Shown here one piece after another: positions 45,823-56,316 of a stretch of DNA of 64,000 nucleotides. The position numbers were made by a program, and so were the translations under genes. The stretch lies in the NCBI GenBank assembly GCA_009763385.1, contig VDCT01000284.1, forward strand, positions 1 to 64,000, read 5' to 3'. The stretch is from Coix lacryma-jobi var. lacryma-jobi (lineage: Eukaryota; Streptophyta; Magnoliopsida; Poales; Poaceae). Below the pieces are notes generated by a model. The model saw nothing but the letters and a program-made list of their open reading frames with translations. It was not told where the DNA came from and ran no database searches. Every line of letters begins with the position of its first letter. The first letter of the stretch is position 1.

Positions 45823-46600
45823 GCGACGTCCGGGAAAAGGACAAGCAGAGCGTGGGCGGCACGTGGCGGCAATCGGTGAGGTTGCGTCGAGGCAACGCTA
45901 CCAGTTGTGCGGGCGTGGCCGTCGGATCACCACCTACTGCAAGTTGGTCCAGAATAACCCTAGGGTTTAGCTGGTTCGCTCTGTAATTAGTTAGGGGTAG
46001 AGTGGGAATTAGAATTAGGATAAGTAAGGGAGAAACCCACCTCCCCATCTATCTCAGTCATTTGCTATTTTGTCTTCTAGGTTTTCCTGCTTTCCCTCTC
46101 CCCTGATGTAGTAAACTGAGATCCACAGAGAAGAGAACCATACCTCTGTGGCCGTGAGATTTTGAGGAAGTGAGACCGTAATCTCACTATTGTAGCGTGT
46201 GGTAGTCACACGGTTGCAAATTCGTGATTGTGATTCGCGTTTTGTTCTCGTTCTTCGCGGATTTCTTTTCTCCACGTTTTTCCCGTCGATCGATCTCTTT
46301 GTTCGTTGCGTCTTTTGCGATTCCATTTGAAGAGATATTCTAGATCGTGAGGCACTCTTTCCACCGAAGGAATTCTCCTCAAACCTTATGAGCTAGTAGA
46401 TCAGACGATTTTCGTTTCGGGTCAAGTTTTCTCCCTTCCACCGAATTTATTCGATTCATCGATTTGGAGATAGGTTCGAGCCATGATCTCTTAGAGATAG
46501 CTCACTATCCTCCTTGTGACTCATCTCTCCAAGTTTGAATCCTAGAGGTTTCGTTTTGAGAGAGTTTGATTCGAATCGGTGGACGAACAGGGGCTGTCGG

Positions 46601-46858
46601 GTGACGGGACGCTGCCATCGGGGTGATCGGACGCGTCCGGTGGTTTGAATGTCACGCGAAGCTTCTCTGTGACCGACCAGACGCTTTTTCTGCTCAGTGA
46701 CCGGACTCGTCGTTACTACTGTTCATCAAGCTTGGATTTTGTGACCGGACGCTCAGTCTCAGTGAGTCCGGTCCAAAACAGTATGGTCCGAAACCGGGTT
46801 TCTCACGACCGGACGCGTCCGATCATACGTGATCGGACGCAGGCAGAGTCCGGTCAGT
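46601..46858 (+). repeat. GGACGCGTCCGG-type palindrome cluster, LTR B
   Basis: GATCGGACGCGTCCGG, GACCGGACGCGTCCGATC and single half-sites GACCGGACGC repeat in 258 bp at the position where LTR A has GCGGACAGTCCGC. The 3' LTR has the equivalent at about 55961-56227. Confidence 0.8.
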
Positions 46859-47129
46859 GGTGCTTTGCACGTTTTTTCATCCGTGGTTCGTTCGTCCGTT
46901 GACGGTTTTGGTTTCCGTCTTTTGTGTTGAGTTTCTAGAGTTGTATAGTGTCTCGCTGTGCTTCTTGGAAGCATCCACCCTATCTCTAGGGTCGTGGACA
47001 CTTGCAAACTCTAGGGTTTGCTCCTTGGGGTTGATTCTCGGGACAGAGGTTTAAAGTTTCTGAAAAGAAATGTGAAGCTCCCATTCACCCCCCTCTGGTC
47101 GCTTTCTGGTTGCACTCTCGGTCCTTCAA

Positions 47130-47141
47130 TTGTATCGGAGC
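47130..47141 (+). other. Primer-binding site of Sirevirus B
   Basis: TTGTATCGGAGC, two changes from the initiator-Met site TGGTATCAGAGC, one base after the LTR end. Confidence 0.75.
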
Positions 47142-47189
47142 GGGTTAAGGATCTTCCACCTTAGCCGTTCCAGATCCATAGAAGGCGAC

Positions 47190-49607
47190 ATGGATCGCGG
47201 CGTGGGCAAACCGCCGTTCTTTGATGGGATGAACTATGCGTATTGGAAGATACGCATGTCGGCCTATCTGCAGATTATTGGTGCTTCCATCTGGGATATT
47301 TGCAACTCTGCTGATTATGGGTCTTGGCTGCTCGTGTGAGTCAGCGTCAGATCGATGAGCACGATGCCAATAGCCGAGCCCGTAATGCTCTTTTCTCTTG
47401 TTGAGCATGTCCGAGTTTGATCGCGTTTCTCAACTCGCTATGGCTCGGGAGATTTGGGCTACCCTCATGCGTTTTCATGAGGGAACCTCTCAAGTCAAAA
47501 CCTGTCTCTACGAGTCGTTCAAGCGAGAGTAGAGAACTTTCAACATATGCCTGGCGAGAGCATAGAAAGTTTATTCGCTCGCTTTCAGGTGATTGTCAAC
47601 AGGATGAGGGCTAACAAGGAGTTGTTGCCTTTCGACGATCATGAGAGAGCTTTGAAGCTTTTGCACACTCTTGATCGGTCGGTGTGGGACTCCAAAGTTC
47701 AGGCGATCATCGAATTACCGAACTATGAGACCCTCACATGCGACGAGCTCTTTAGTAAGCTCAAGTCCAGTGAGATCGATGCCATGGCGAGGGCTTCTTA
47801 TGAAAATCCTTCTGGCCCGTCGATGGCTTTGGTTTCTAGCTCTTCTACTAATCCCTCTGGAGGCTTTCCACTCTCTTCTCTTCTTTCTATCACAGAGGAG
47901 CAGCTGGAGTTCATGGGGGATGACGAGTTGGCTTTGCTCGCCAACCGTTCTCGCGGTTCCACAACAACCGCATGAACCGTCGTCGCGGAGGAGGACGCTC
48001 GGGATGCTTTGAGTGCGGCGACCCCAACCACTTCATTGCCAATTGCCCGAAGAAGAACAAGCAGACTTTCGGCAAGCGGATCATGGGCACAAGTACGACT
48101 CCGGCAGGCGCAAGGAGAAGTACGTCCCCGCGAAGCACAAGCGGAAGGGCGGCTTCGACAAGGAGTACATCAAGACGAGTACTTGGAGAAGGCCCAGGCT
48201 GAGCAGCGTGCGTTCTTCGCCACGCTCAGCGACGTCGACGACTCGGATGACGACTCCGCTGCCTCAAGCGACGACGAGTCCAGAAGAAGAAGAGGATCGA
48301 GGACAAGCTGAATGGTCTCTGCTTCTTCTTCGCCGATGATGACGGCTTCTGCACCATGGCCCTCGGCAAGGAGGTCGACGGCGAGCTGGTGGACACTCCC
48401 CGAACGATGACACCTCCCAAGTATCTCAGACCCCCGACGAGCTTTCTGCTGAGGTCGAGAAACTTACTGCCACGCTCCTTAGTCAGGATAAGTTGCTTAG
48501 GCGTGCTGCTAGAGAGCGCAAGGAGTTTAGGCAGAAGTGGGAGGATACAGTGAAGGGGCTTGAGTTTGCCAAGTCCACTGTAGTCGTTTCTGAGGAGGTT
48601 GAGTGCGAGATGTGCACCACACACATGACTGACCTTCTCACTTTGAGAAGCAAGTATGCTGTGTTGGTAGGAGAGGTTGATGAGCTGAAGGCGAGATCCT
48701 TGCTGTTGGGTGCGTGCAAGTCCTGTGCAGGCTTGCAATCTGAGTTGGCAGAGAAGAATGCCAAGATTGTGTCTCTTGAAGAGGCCAACTCGGGTAGCAC
48801 ATGTGTGTGTTGGTGTGTTCTTTGTGAGGGTTTGGAGATGGAGATCGCTAATGTGAAGCATGACAAGATGCAAACCGAGGAGGAAAACACATACCTTCGG
48901 ACCATCTTGTCATGGGTGTCTAGTGGTGAGCCGCAGCTCGGGATGATGATCTCCCAATTCAAGCGAGCTGCTGGAGGTCCAGGTGTAGGTTTTGCTCCGG
49001 GTGTTGATGTTTCATCTTTTGGGAAGATTGGAGAGTCGAGTGGTCTTAACCCATCTGAGAAGCCCAACTCCTCCACTACTCCCAAGCTTACCAAGATTCC
49101 ACCCAAAGAGCCTCTCAAGCCTAACACCAAGGATGGGGTCTTTGTTGAACCTCCGAGAGCTCCACCCAAGAAACAATCATGGGCTCCCAAACCAAACCAC
49201 CTCAAGAACAAGCTGGACACCATGCTACCCATCCAGGAGGAGATTATGCCACAGAAGGCAAAGTGATCCACACCCACTACTGTGAGTACCAACAACCCCC
49301 TATGAGAGTGGTGAGGTACCACTGTGAGCACTGTGGGAGAGATGGTCACTTAAGTGAGTTCTGCTTTCGGCGCAAGAGAGAGGTGTGCCGTGCAATGGAG
49401 ATGAACAACACGGACATGTACCATCCTTTCCATGATGTACATGTGTCGAATGTTCAGAGGCATGCTGTTAGGCCTAGAGGTCCAGAACCTCAAGTTCCTA
49501 GGCCTAGGCAGCGGAGAGGACGTGCCCGGCGGGAGCCTGCAGTTGTAGGCTATGGACCCCGTGGCGGTGGCTTTGTAGTTGAGCGTTTTCCCTCCACCGC
49601 GTTTTGA
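47190..49607 (+). pseudogene. Sirevirus B gag, extended with coiled coil and two zinc knuckles, broken
   Basis: ATG at 47190 (MDRGVGKPPFFDGMNYAYWK). Gag core: ESIESLFARFQVIVNRM, LLHTLDRSVWDSKV and YETLTCDELFSKLKS (UBN2-type copia Gag). First zinc knuckle CFECGDPNHFIANC at about 48004-48045. A Lys-rich stretch, a Ser/Asp/Glu stretch and a long coiled coil (about 48450-48900) follow. Second knuckle CEHCGRDGHLSEFC at about 49323-49364, then an RPRQRRGRARR basic tail. Frames break near 47322 (G run), 47402 (T run), 47530, 48060-48480 and 49266. Sirevirus Gags are known to be long with coiled-coil extensions. Gag would form the virus-like particle. Confidence 0.8.
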
Positions 49608-49799
49608 CTATCGCGATGGACGATCTTCCCTTAGCGGACCACGTTTTCCTCTACGTGGTGATCGCTCTTCCCGTAGGCGTGCTAGGAATGGTTTTTCTGC
49701 TAACCGTTCTTTTGAGCAGCCGGCCCAACACTGGTATTCTTCCTACTTCACTTATTGTGGACCGTATGCTCTCACCCTATGTCTTTTTATTGATGTAGG

Positions 49800-52700
49800 T
49801 AAAACTATTGGAGAACGTTTGGTTGGTGGATTCCGGTTGCTCGAGGCACATGACCGGAAACGCCAAGTGGTTCTCCAGTCTTAGTCCGGTCGCCGGAAAG
49901 GAGTTTACCACCTTCGGCAACAATAGCAAAGGTAGAGTATTGTCTCGTGGGTCGGTGCGAGTTAATGAGCACTTTGTGTTGCGCGATGTTGCTCTTGTTT
50001 CTAACTTGCATTTTAACCTTCTTTCTGTTTCGCAACTCTTTGATGACAACTATGAGATTTGTTTTAAGCCGAATCTCAGTCGTATTTTGGATCCTCAGGG
50101 CAATCTTGTTTGTGTGATTTCGCCCTTTGGAAAGTCTTTCGTGCGGATTTCTCAGAGTCATTTGGAGTCTCTCGTTGTCTTTTGGCTGGACCTTCCTCCT
50201 CTGATCTTTGGAAGTGGCATAGGAGACTAGGACATTTGAGCTTCGACTTGTTTGCAAGACTTAGTTCACTTGGCCTAATCCGAGGATTGCCCAAGTTATC
50301 CATGGAGAAGGATCTTGTTTGCCATTCTTGTAGACATGGGAAGATGGTTGCCGCTCCACACCATCCAGTGACTCAGGTCATGACCAAGCGCCCTAGAGAG
50401 CTTTTGCACATGGACCTTGTTGGTCCGGCTCGGATGAGCTCGGTTGGGGGGAAGTGGTATATGCTTGTTGTTGTTGACGACTTCTCGAGATATTCGTGGG
50501 TTTTCTTTTTAGCTGAGAAAACTGAGGCTTTCTCTTTTGCTCGCAATCTGATTTTGCGTCTTCAGAATGAGTTCCCTTTGAACTCAATGCGAGCTATTAG
50601 AAGTGATAATGGTTCCGAATTCAAGAATTCGGATTTTGAGAAGTTTTGTAACTCTTTGGGTTTGGAGCATCAGTTTTCTTCTCCTACACACCCGCCTTAG
50701 AATGGTGTTGTAGAAAGGAAGAATCAGACCCTTGTAGAGATGGCTAGGACGATGCTCGATGAGCATAGGACTCCTAGGCGATATTGGGCCGAAGCTATGA
50801 GCACTGCATGCTATATCTCCAATCGCATTTTTCTCGAGCTTTCTTGAAAAAGACTTCCTATGAGTTGTGTTTTGGAAAACTGCCCAAAGTGAGTTATTTT
50901 AGAGTTTTTGGTTGACAATGTTTTATACTAAAAAAGGGCAACTTGGACAAGTTTGAGTCTCGTTCTTCTGACGGTGTATTTTTTTGGGCACTCACACTCG
51001 AGCTTATCGTGTACTTAACCTTGATACTAACCTAGTCATGGAGACATCCGATGTCACCTTCGACGAGACCATGGTTTGTCCTTCTTCTCGTTTTGAGTGT
51101 GCAGGTGATCATGAGGTTGGCGAGCCTCTTTTTGATGATGAAGAAGAGGGTGCTGAAGGGATGGATGATCCAGCACCTCCTCCACCTGCTGTGCCGCAAA
51201 GAGCGGCTTGTACTACGACTCACGGCCCCGATCCCTCTTCTTCGACTTGGGGGCCGTGGGATCCGCCACCTCGAGCGGTACCTTTTGTACGCGAGGAGGC
51301 ACCAGCTGCTGTTGAGGGGGAGGCCACTTCGGCAAGGGAGGCGCCACGACACATTCAGCGCCAGCACCCGCCTCAACAGATGACCGGCGACATCAACGAT
51401 CGCGTCACTCGATCAAGATCACAACAAATCTCTCACTTTGCTCATTCTGCATTTGTTGCTAATTTTGAACCCCGAGATGTTGGACACGCTTTGACGGATC
51501 CGGATTGGGTCAATGCCATGCATGAGGAGCTTGAGAACTTTGAGAGAAATCGGGTTTGGGTTCTTGTTCCTTTTCCTCCTGAGTGTCACCCTATTGGGAC
51601 AAAATGGGTTTTCAAAAACAAACAAGGAGAAGATGGCCATGTTGTGAGAAACAAGGCCAGACTTGTAGCCCAGGGGTATAGTCAGAAGGAGGGGATAGAC
51701 TATGAGGAGACTTTTGCTCCTGTAGCACGTTTGGAGGCTATTAGGATACTTTTGGCTTTTGCTGCATCCCAAGGGTTTAAAATTTTTCAAATGGATGTCA
51801 AGAGTGCCTTCTTAAACGGCTACATAGAAGAAGAAGTGTATGTGAGACAACCCCCCGGTTTCGAAAATCCCAAGTTTCCAAACCATGTTTTTAAACATCA
51901 CAAAGCTTTATATGGTTTGAAACAAGCCCCTAGAGCCTGGTATGATAGGTTGAAAACCTTTTTGCTTGCTAAGGGTTTTAAAATCGGATGTGTAGATAAA
52001 ACGCTCTTTCTCCTCAAGCAAGGCAATGATACTCTCTTGGTCCAGATTTACGTGGCTGATATCATTTTCGGTGGTTCTTCTCACGCTTTGGTTGCCAAGT
52101 TTGCAGATACTATGAGCAGGGAATTTGAGATGAGCATGATGGGCGAGTTGACGTTTTTCCTCGGATTGCAAATCAAGCAATCTCGAGAGGGAACGTTTTT
52201 GCACCAGGGTAAGTATACCAAGGATATCCTGAAGAAATTCGATATGGGTGAGGCCAAGCCTCTCCCAACACCCATGTCGACCTCGACGGCCCTGGACGCG
52301 GACAAGGAGGGAGAAGCAGTGGACCAGAAGGAGTACCGGAGTATGATCGGGTCGCTGCTGTACCTGACGGCGACACGCCCGGACATCCAGTTCGCGGTGT
52401 GTCTTTGCATGCAATTTCAGTCGTCGCCGCGCACCTCTCACCGTCAGGTCGTCAAACGCATTATGAGGTACTTATGCTTCACTCCTGAGTTTGGGATTTG
52501 GTATTCTGCTTCTTCCACACTTTCCCTTTGTGGTTATTCCGATGCCGATTTTGCTGGTTGTCGCATTGAGCGCAAGTCCACTTCTGGGACTTGTCAGTTT
52601 ATTGGTTCTTCTCTTGTATCGTGGTCTTCTTACAAGCAGTCTAGTGTCACCCAGTCTACCATGGTGTCTGAGTATGTTGCTGCGGCTAGCTGCTGTTCCC

Positions 52701-52993
52701 AGTTGCTTTGGATGATTGCCACTTTGCGTGATTTTGGTCTGAGCTTTTCTCGCGTTCCTTTGCTTTGTGACAGCACGAGTGCTATTAGCGTTGCTAAGAA
52801 CCCCGTGCTGTACTCTAAGACCAAACACATTGATGTGTGCTTTCATTTTCTGCAAGACCATTATGAGAAGGGTGATATCGACCTTCGCCATGTCGATACT
52901 CATCATCAGTTGGCTAATATTTTCACCAAGCCTTTGGACCAATCAACTTTTGCTAGGTTGAGAGGTGAGCTTGTGGTGTGTTTCCCCTTTTAG
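49800..52993 (+). pseudogene. Sirevirus B pol: protease, integrase, RT, RNase H; RT active site lost
   Basis: Protease MENVWLVDSGCSRHMTGN at about 49808-49860 (DSG active site). Pre-integrase WHRRLGHLSFDLF and CHSCRHGK; integrase VVVDDFSRYSW and IRSDNGSEF. TAG 50698-50700 replaces a Gln codon that is intact in element A (PPQNGVVERKN). Frameshifts lie between about 50150 and 50230 and between 50835 and 50990. From 50984 a long open frame covers the linker, RT and RNase H to 52993. The RT box reads YVADIIFGG (52049-52060): codon 52055-52057 is GCT where element A has GAT, so one catalytic Asp is Ala. This copy could not synthesise cDNA on its own. Confidence 0.9.
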
Positions 52994-54594
52994 ATGGGGG
53001 AAACATTTTGACTCTTGTATCTTCAACTGACTTTGTGTTTTTCAATTTGCATCTTTTCTTCATTTCATCTTGCATATTTACATTCAGAGCTTCATGTATA
53101 TAATCCTTAGAATGTGCATGTGCTCTGCTTAATGTATGCTCCGATGCTTTATGATGATGCTTGTAGCTTATGCTCTTTTGATAACTGATACATGTTGTGA
53201 GCTGAGCTATTTTATGAATGGTGATCTGCTTAATAAACATAAAACTTGCAAATGTTCACCATTGAGATATGCAACTAGCATGTGTAGAATGTGTTGACTT
53301 CACTTGTGCTTTTCATATATGCTAGGTTGCTATGTCTCTAGTTCTGAGTCTTTCACTTGCTTGGTCTGTTCATATTCTGTTATTAAAATGAACCAAGTTA
53401 AGTAATTTTGGAAAGATCGAGATGGGATTGGTTGTCAACACATCACAGTTTCGAGACTGTTTCTCATTGCACTTTGAGTTAAACTTGAGCTGTGTAGTGT
53501 ATGACCGAAACTGTTGTTTTAAGCTTCTGATTGCTTCTGCATAGGCTTCGCACAGTTGAAAAGTCAGGCAATGACAAGCTTTCAACCTCTCACAATCACA
53601 TGCTGAAATTTGAACTTGTGTAATTTAACCGCTGCAACTCCGATAAAATTTGGATACACAAGTCTATGTTTCATTCTGCAGCATGATGATTGAACTTTGC
53701 TAGGGGTAGTTCACCTTGTATACATGTTTAGCACTTGATTGAATTCCTGTCTATACATGAATAGTGCTAATTTTTGTGGTGAACATCCTTTTCTGAATGC
53801 TAAAACTGCTCACTTTGCTCAAATGCTTATATTTCGTATTTGGTGATCAGTTTGAGCCTTTGCTAGCATTCTATGCAAACACTCTGTCGAGCATCTTCTC
53901 ATTCTATCGACTATATTCCTGAAGCTGCTAACTTGCATTTTGACTCATATGCATTTGGAGGGAGAGTTATTCTGTCAAGGGGGAGAAATTTGCTTGATGG
54001 TGCATTTTCAACTAAGGGGGAGAAATTTGACAAATCATGTGCTTTCCGAAGTTTAACTAAGGGGGAGAAAATATTTGCAAATCTTTGCTTTCCGAGTTGA
54101 ACTTAAGGGGAGATTTCCTGGTTGTGTGCACTATTTGAGGGGGAGTTTGCTAGTTGTGTTGAGCCTTTGCCTCTTTCTTGAGGGACTAGCAAACATTTCC
54201 GGTTCTTCAATTGGTATCAAACTTTTTGTTTTTTAGTTGGTAACAGTTGGTATCGAGCTTCCTCGCTAGCGGTGTTGAGCCCGTTCTGCCTCTTCTTGAG
54301 GGCTAGCTCTGTTTTGCTTGAATTTCAGTTGATTCTTCAATTGGTATCAAGTTTTCTCGCTAGCGGTGTTGAGCCTGTTCTACCTCTTCTTGAGGGCTAG
54401 CTTTGCTTTGCTTGGTTGCGTCGAGCCGTTGCCCATGTCTTTGGGACCAAGTTGTTTTGCTCTTTCCACTTGACCTTCTTCGGTTTTGCTATGCTTTTGG
54501 GTCATTTGGTCGAGTTCTCTCTCCTTCTTCCTTCTTTCCTCTATTTCATTATGATTTGTGTTGGTAGTTGACAATGCACTCATCAAGGGGAGAT
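52994..54594 (+). other. Sirevirus B 3' non-coding region with multiple polypurine tracts
   Basis: Starts GATGGGGGAAACATTTTGAC as in element A. AAGGGGGAG or variants occur at 53977-53985, 54014-54022, 54059-54067, 54105-54112, 54137-54145 and, next to the LTR, 54585-54592. A CGCTAGCGGTGTTGAGCC...GAGGGCTAGC block near 54265 and 54360 is duplicated relative to element A. Confidence 0.75.
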
Positions 54595-56316
54595 TGCGGA
54601 TACATGGGTGTATGCCGAGTCTCTAAGTGATGAGTCATTGTCAACTGGGATAATGCGCATGTTCTTTGGCTTGTGTTGTGCAGGTGTCGAGCACGGATAC
54701 AGTGATCGAAGGCAACGTGAAGGTCAAGTAGAGACGTGCCGTGCCGATGGACCGAGAGTGGCGAAGGGCGGACGTGAGGCTTGGACTGAGGGACCGGTGG
54801 CCTGAGGATCAGCTGTGGTGGCTGACAGCCTGGGACAGCGACGAGCGGAGACTTGCGGGTGGACGGGGTGCACGGGCGGTGCATCCCATCTACGGCTCAG
54901 TTTGGTGGTTGAGCCACAGAAAAAGCACCGAGTGGACGGTTTCCAGGTTTGGGCCTCAAAACCTGGGCGCTGATGGTTTCCGAGTTTGGGCCACAAAACT
55001 TGGGCTGAGGACGTTTTCCAGGTTTGGGCCTCAAAACCTGGGTGCTGCGGGTTTGCTGAGTTTGGGCCACAAAACTGAGGCGATGGTCGGCTGGTTTCCT
55101 GGTTTGGGCCTCAAAACCGGGGGTTGACTGTGAAGGCTGGTTTCCCAGTTTGGGCCACAAAATCGGGGCGACGTCCGGGAAAAGGACAAGCAGAGCGTGG
55201 GCGGCACGTGGCGGCAATCGGTGAGGTTGCGTCGAGGCAACGCTACCAGTTGTGCGGGCATGGCCGTCGGATCACCACCTACCACGAGTTGGTCCAGAAT
55301 AACCCTAGGGTTTAGCTGGTTCGCTCTATAATTAGTTAGAGGTAGAGTGGGAATTAGAATTAGGATAAGTAGGGGGAGAAACCCACCTCCCCATCTATCT
55401 TAGTCATTTGCTATTTTGCCTTCTAGGTTTTCCTGCTTTCCCTCTCCCCTGCTGTAGTAAACTGAGATCCACAGAGAAGAGAATCATACCTCTGTGTCCG
55501 TGAGATTTTGAGGAAGTGAGACCGTAATCTCACTATTGTAGCGTGTGGTAGTCACACGGTTGCAAATTCGTGATTGTGATTCGCGTTTTGTTCTCGTTCT
55601 TCGTGGATTGCTTTTCTCCACGTTTCTCCCGTCGATCGATCTCTTTGTTCGTTGCGTCTTTTGCGATTCCATTTGAATAGAGATATTCTAGATCGTGAGG
55701 CACTCCTTTCCACTGAAGGAATTCTCCTCAAACCTCATGAGCTAGTAGATCGGTCGATTTTCGTTTCGGGTCAAGTTTTTCTCCCTTCCACCGAATTTCT
55801 TCGATTCATCGATTTGGAGATAGGTTCGAGCCATGATCTCTTTGAGATAGCCCACTATCCTCCTTGTGACTCATCTCTCCAAGTTTGAACCCTAGAGGTT
55901 TCGTTTTGAGAGAGTTTGATTCGAATCGGTGGACTAATAGGGGATTGTCGAGGTGACCGGACGCTGGCATCGGGGTGATCGGACGCGTCCGGTGGTTGAA
56001 TGTCACGTGAAGCTTCTCTGTGACCGATCGGACGCTTTTTCTGCTCAGTGACCGGACTCGTCGTTACTACTGTTCATCAAGCTTGACTTTTGTGACCGGA
56101 CGCTTGGCTTCTGACCGGACGCTCAGTCTCAGTGAGTCCAGTCCGAAACAGTAAGGTCCGAAACCGGTTTCTCACGACCGGACGCGTCCGGTCATACGTG
56201 ATCGGACGCATGCAGAGTCCGGCCAGTGGTGCTTTGCACGTTTTTCATCCGTGGTTCGTTCGTCCGTTGACGGTTTTTGTTTCCGTCTTTTGTGTTGAGT
56301 TTCTAGAGTTGTATAG
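54595..56316 (+). repeat. 3' LTR of Sirevirus B, truncated by Tekay-2
   Basis: 1722 bp aligned with 45254 onward. It stops at GTTGTATAG, where the 5' LTR continues TGTCTCGCTG. It carries its own hairpin array at 54943-55167. The missing end should lie right of Tekay-2, outside the window. Confidence 0.85.
54943..55167 (+). repeat. Hairpin array, LTR B (3' copy)
   Basis: Six units as in the 5' LTR; stems CAGGTTT/AAACCTG and CGAGTTT/AAACTTG. The last unit (CCCAGTTT/AAATCGGGG) has lost pairing. Confidence 0.8.

Larger units (their letters stand above)
45254..47128 (+). repeat. 5' LTR of Sirevirus B
   Basis: 1875 bp, TGCGGATACATGG to CGGTCCTTCA, followed by the primer site. It contains a hairpin array (45598-45822), a GGCTCA...TGAGCC inverted repeat (45549-45570), a CpG palindrome cluster (46601-46858), and the uninterrupted form of the Tekay-2 target (TATAG at 46944-46948). 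Confidence 0.88.
45254..56316 (+). mobile_element. Sirevirus-type Ty1/copia element B, full internal region
   Basis: 5' LTR 45254-47128, primer site 47130-47141, gag 47190-49607, pol about 49800-52993, purine-tract region 52994-54594, 3' LTR from 54595, cut at 56316 by Tekay-2. It is closely related to element A. Gag and integrase carry frameshifts, one stop lies in integrase, and RT has lost an active-site Asp. The 201 bp between the preceding LTR and 45254 have no feature. The target duplication cannot be checked because the 3' LTR end is not in the window. Confidence 0.88.
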
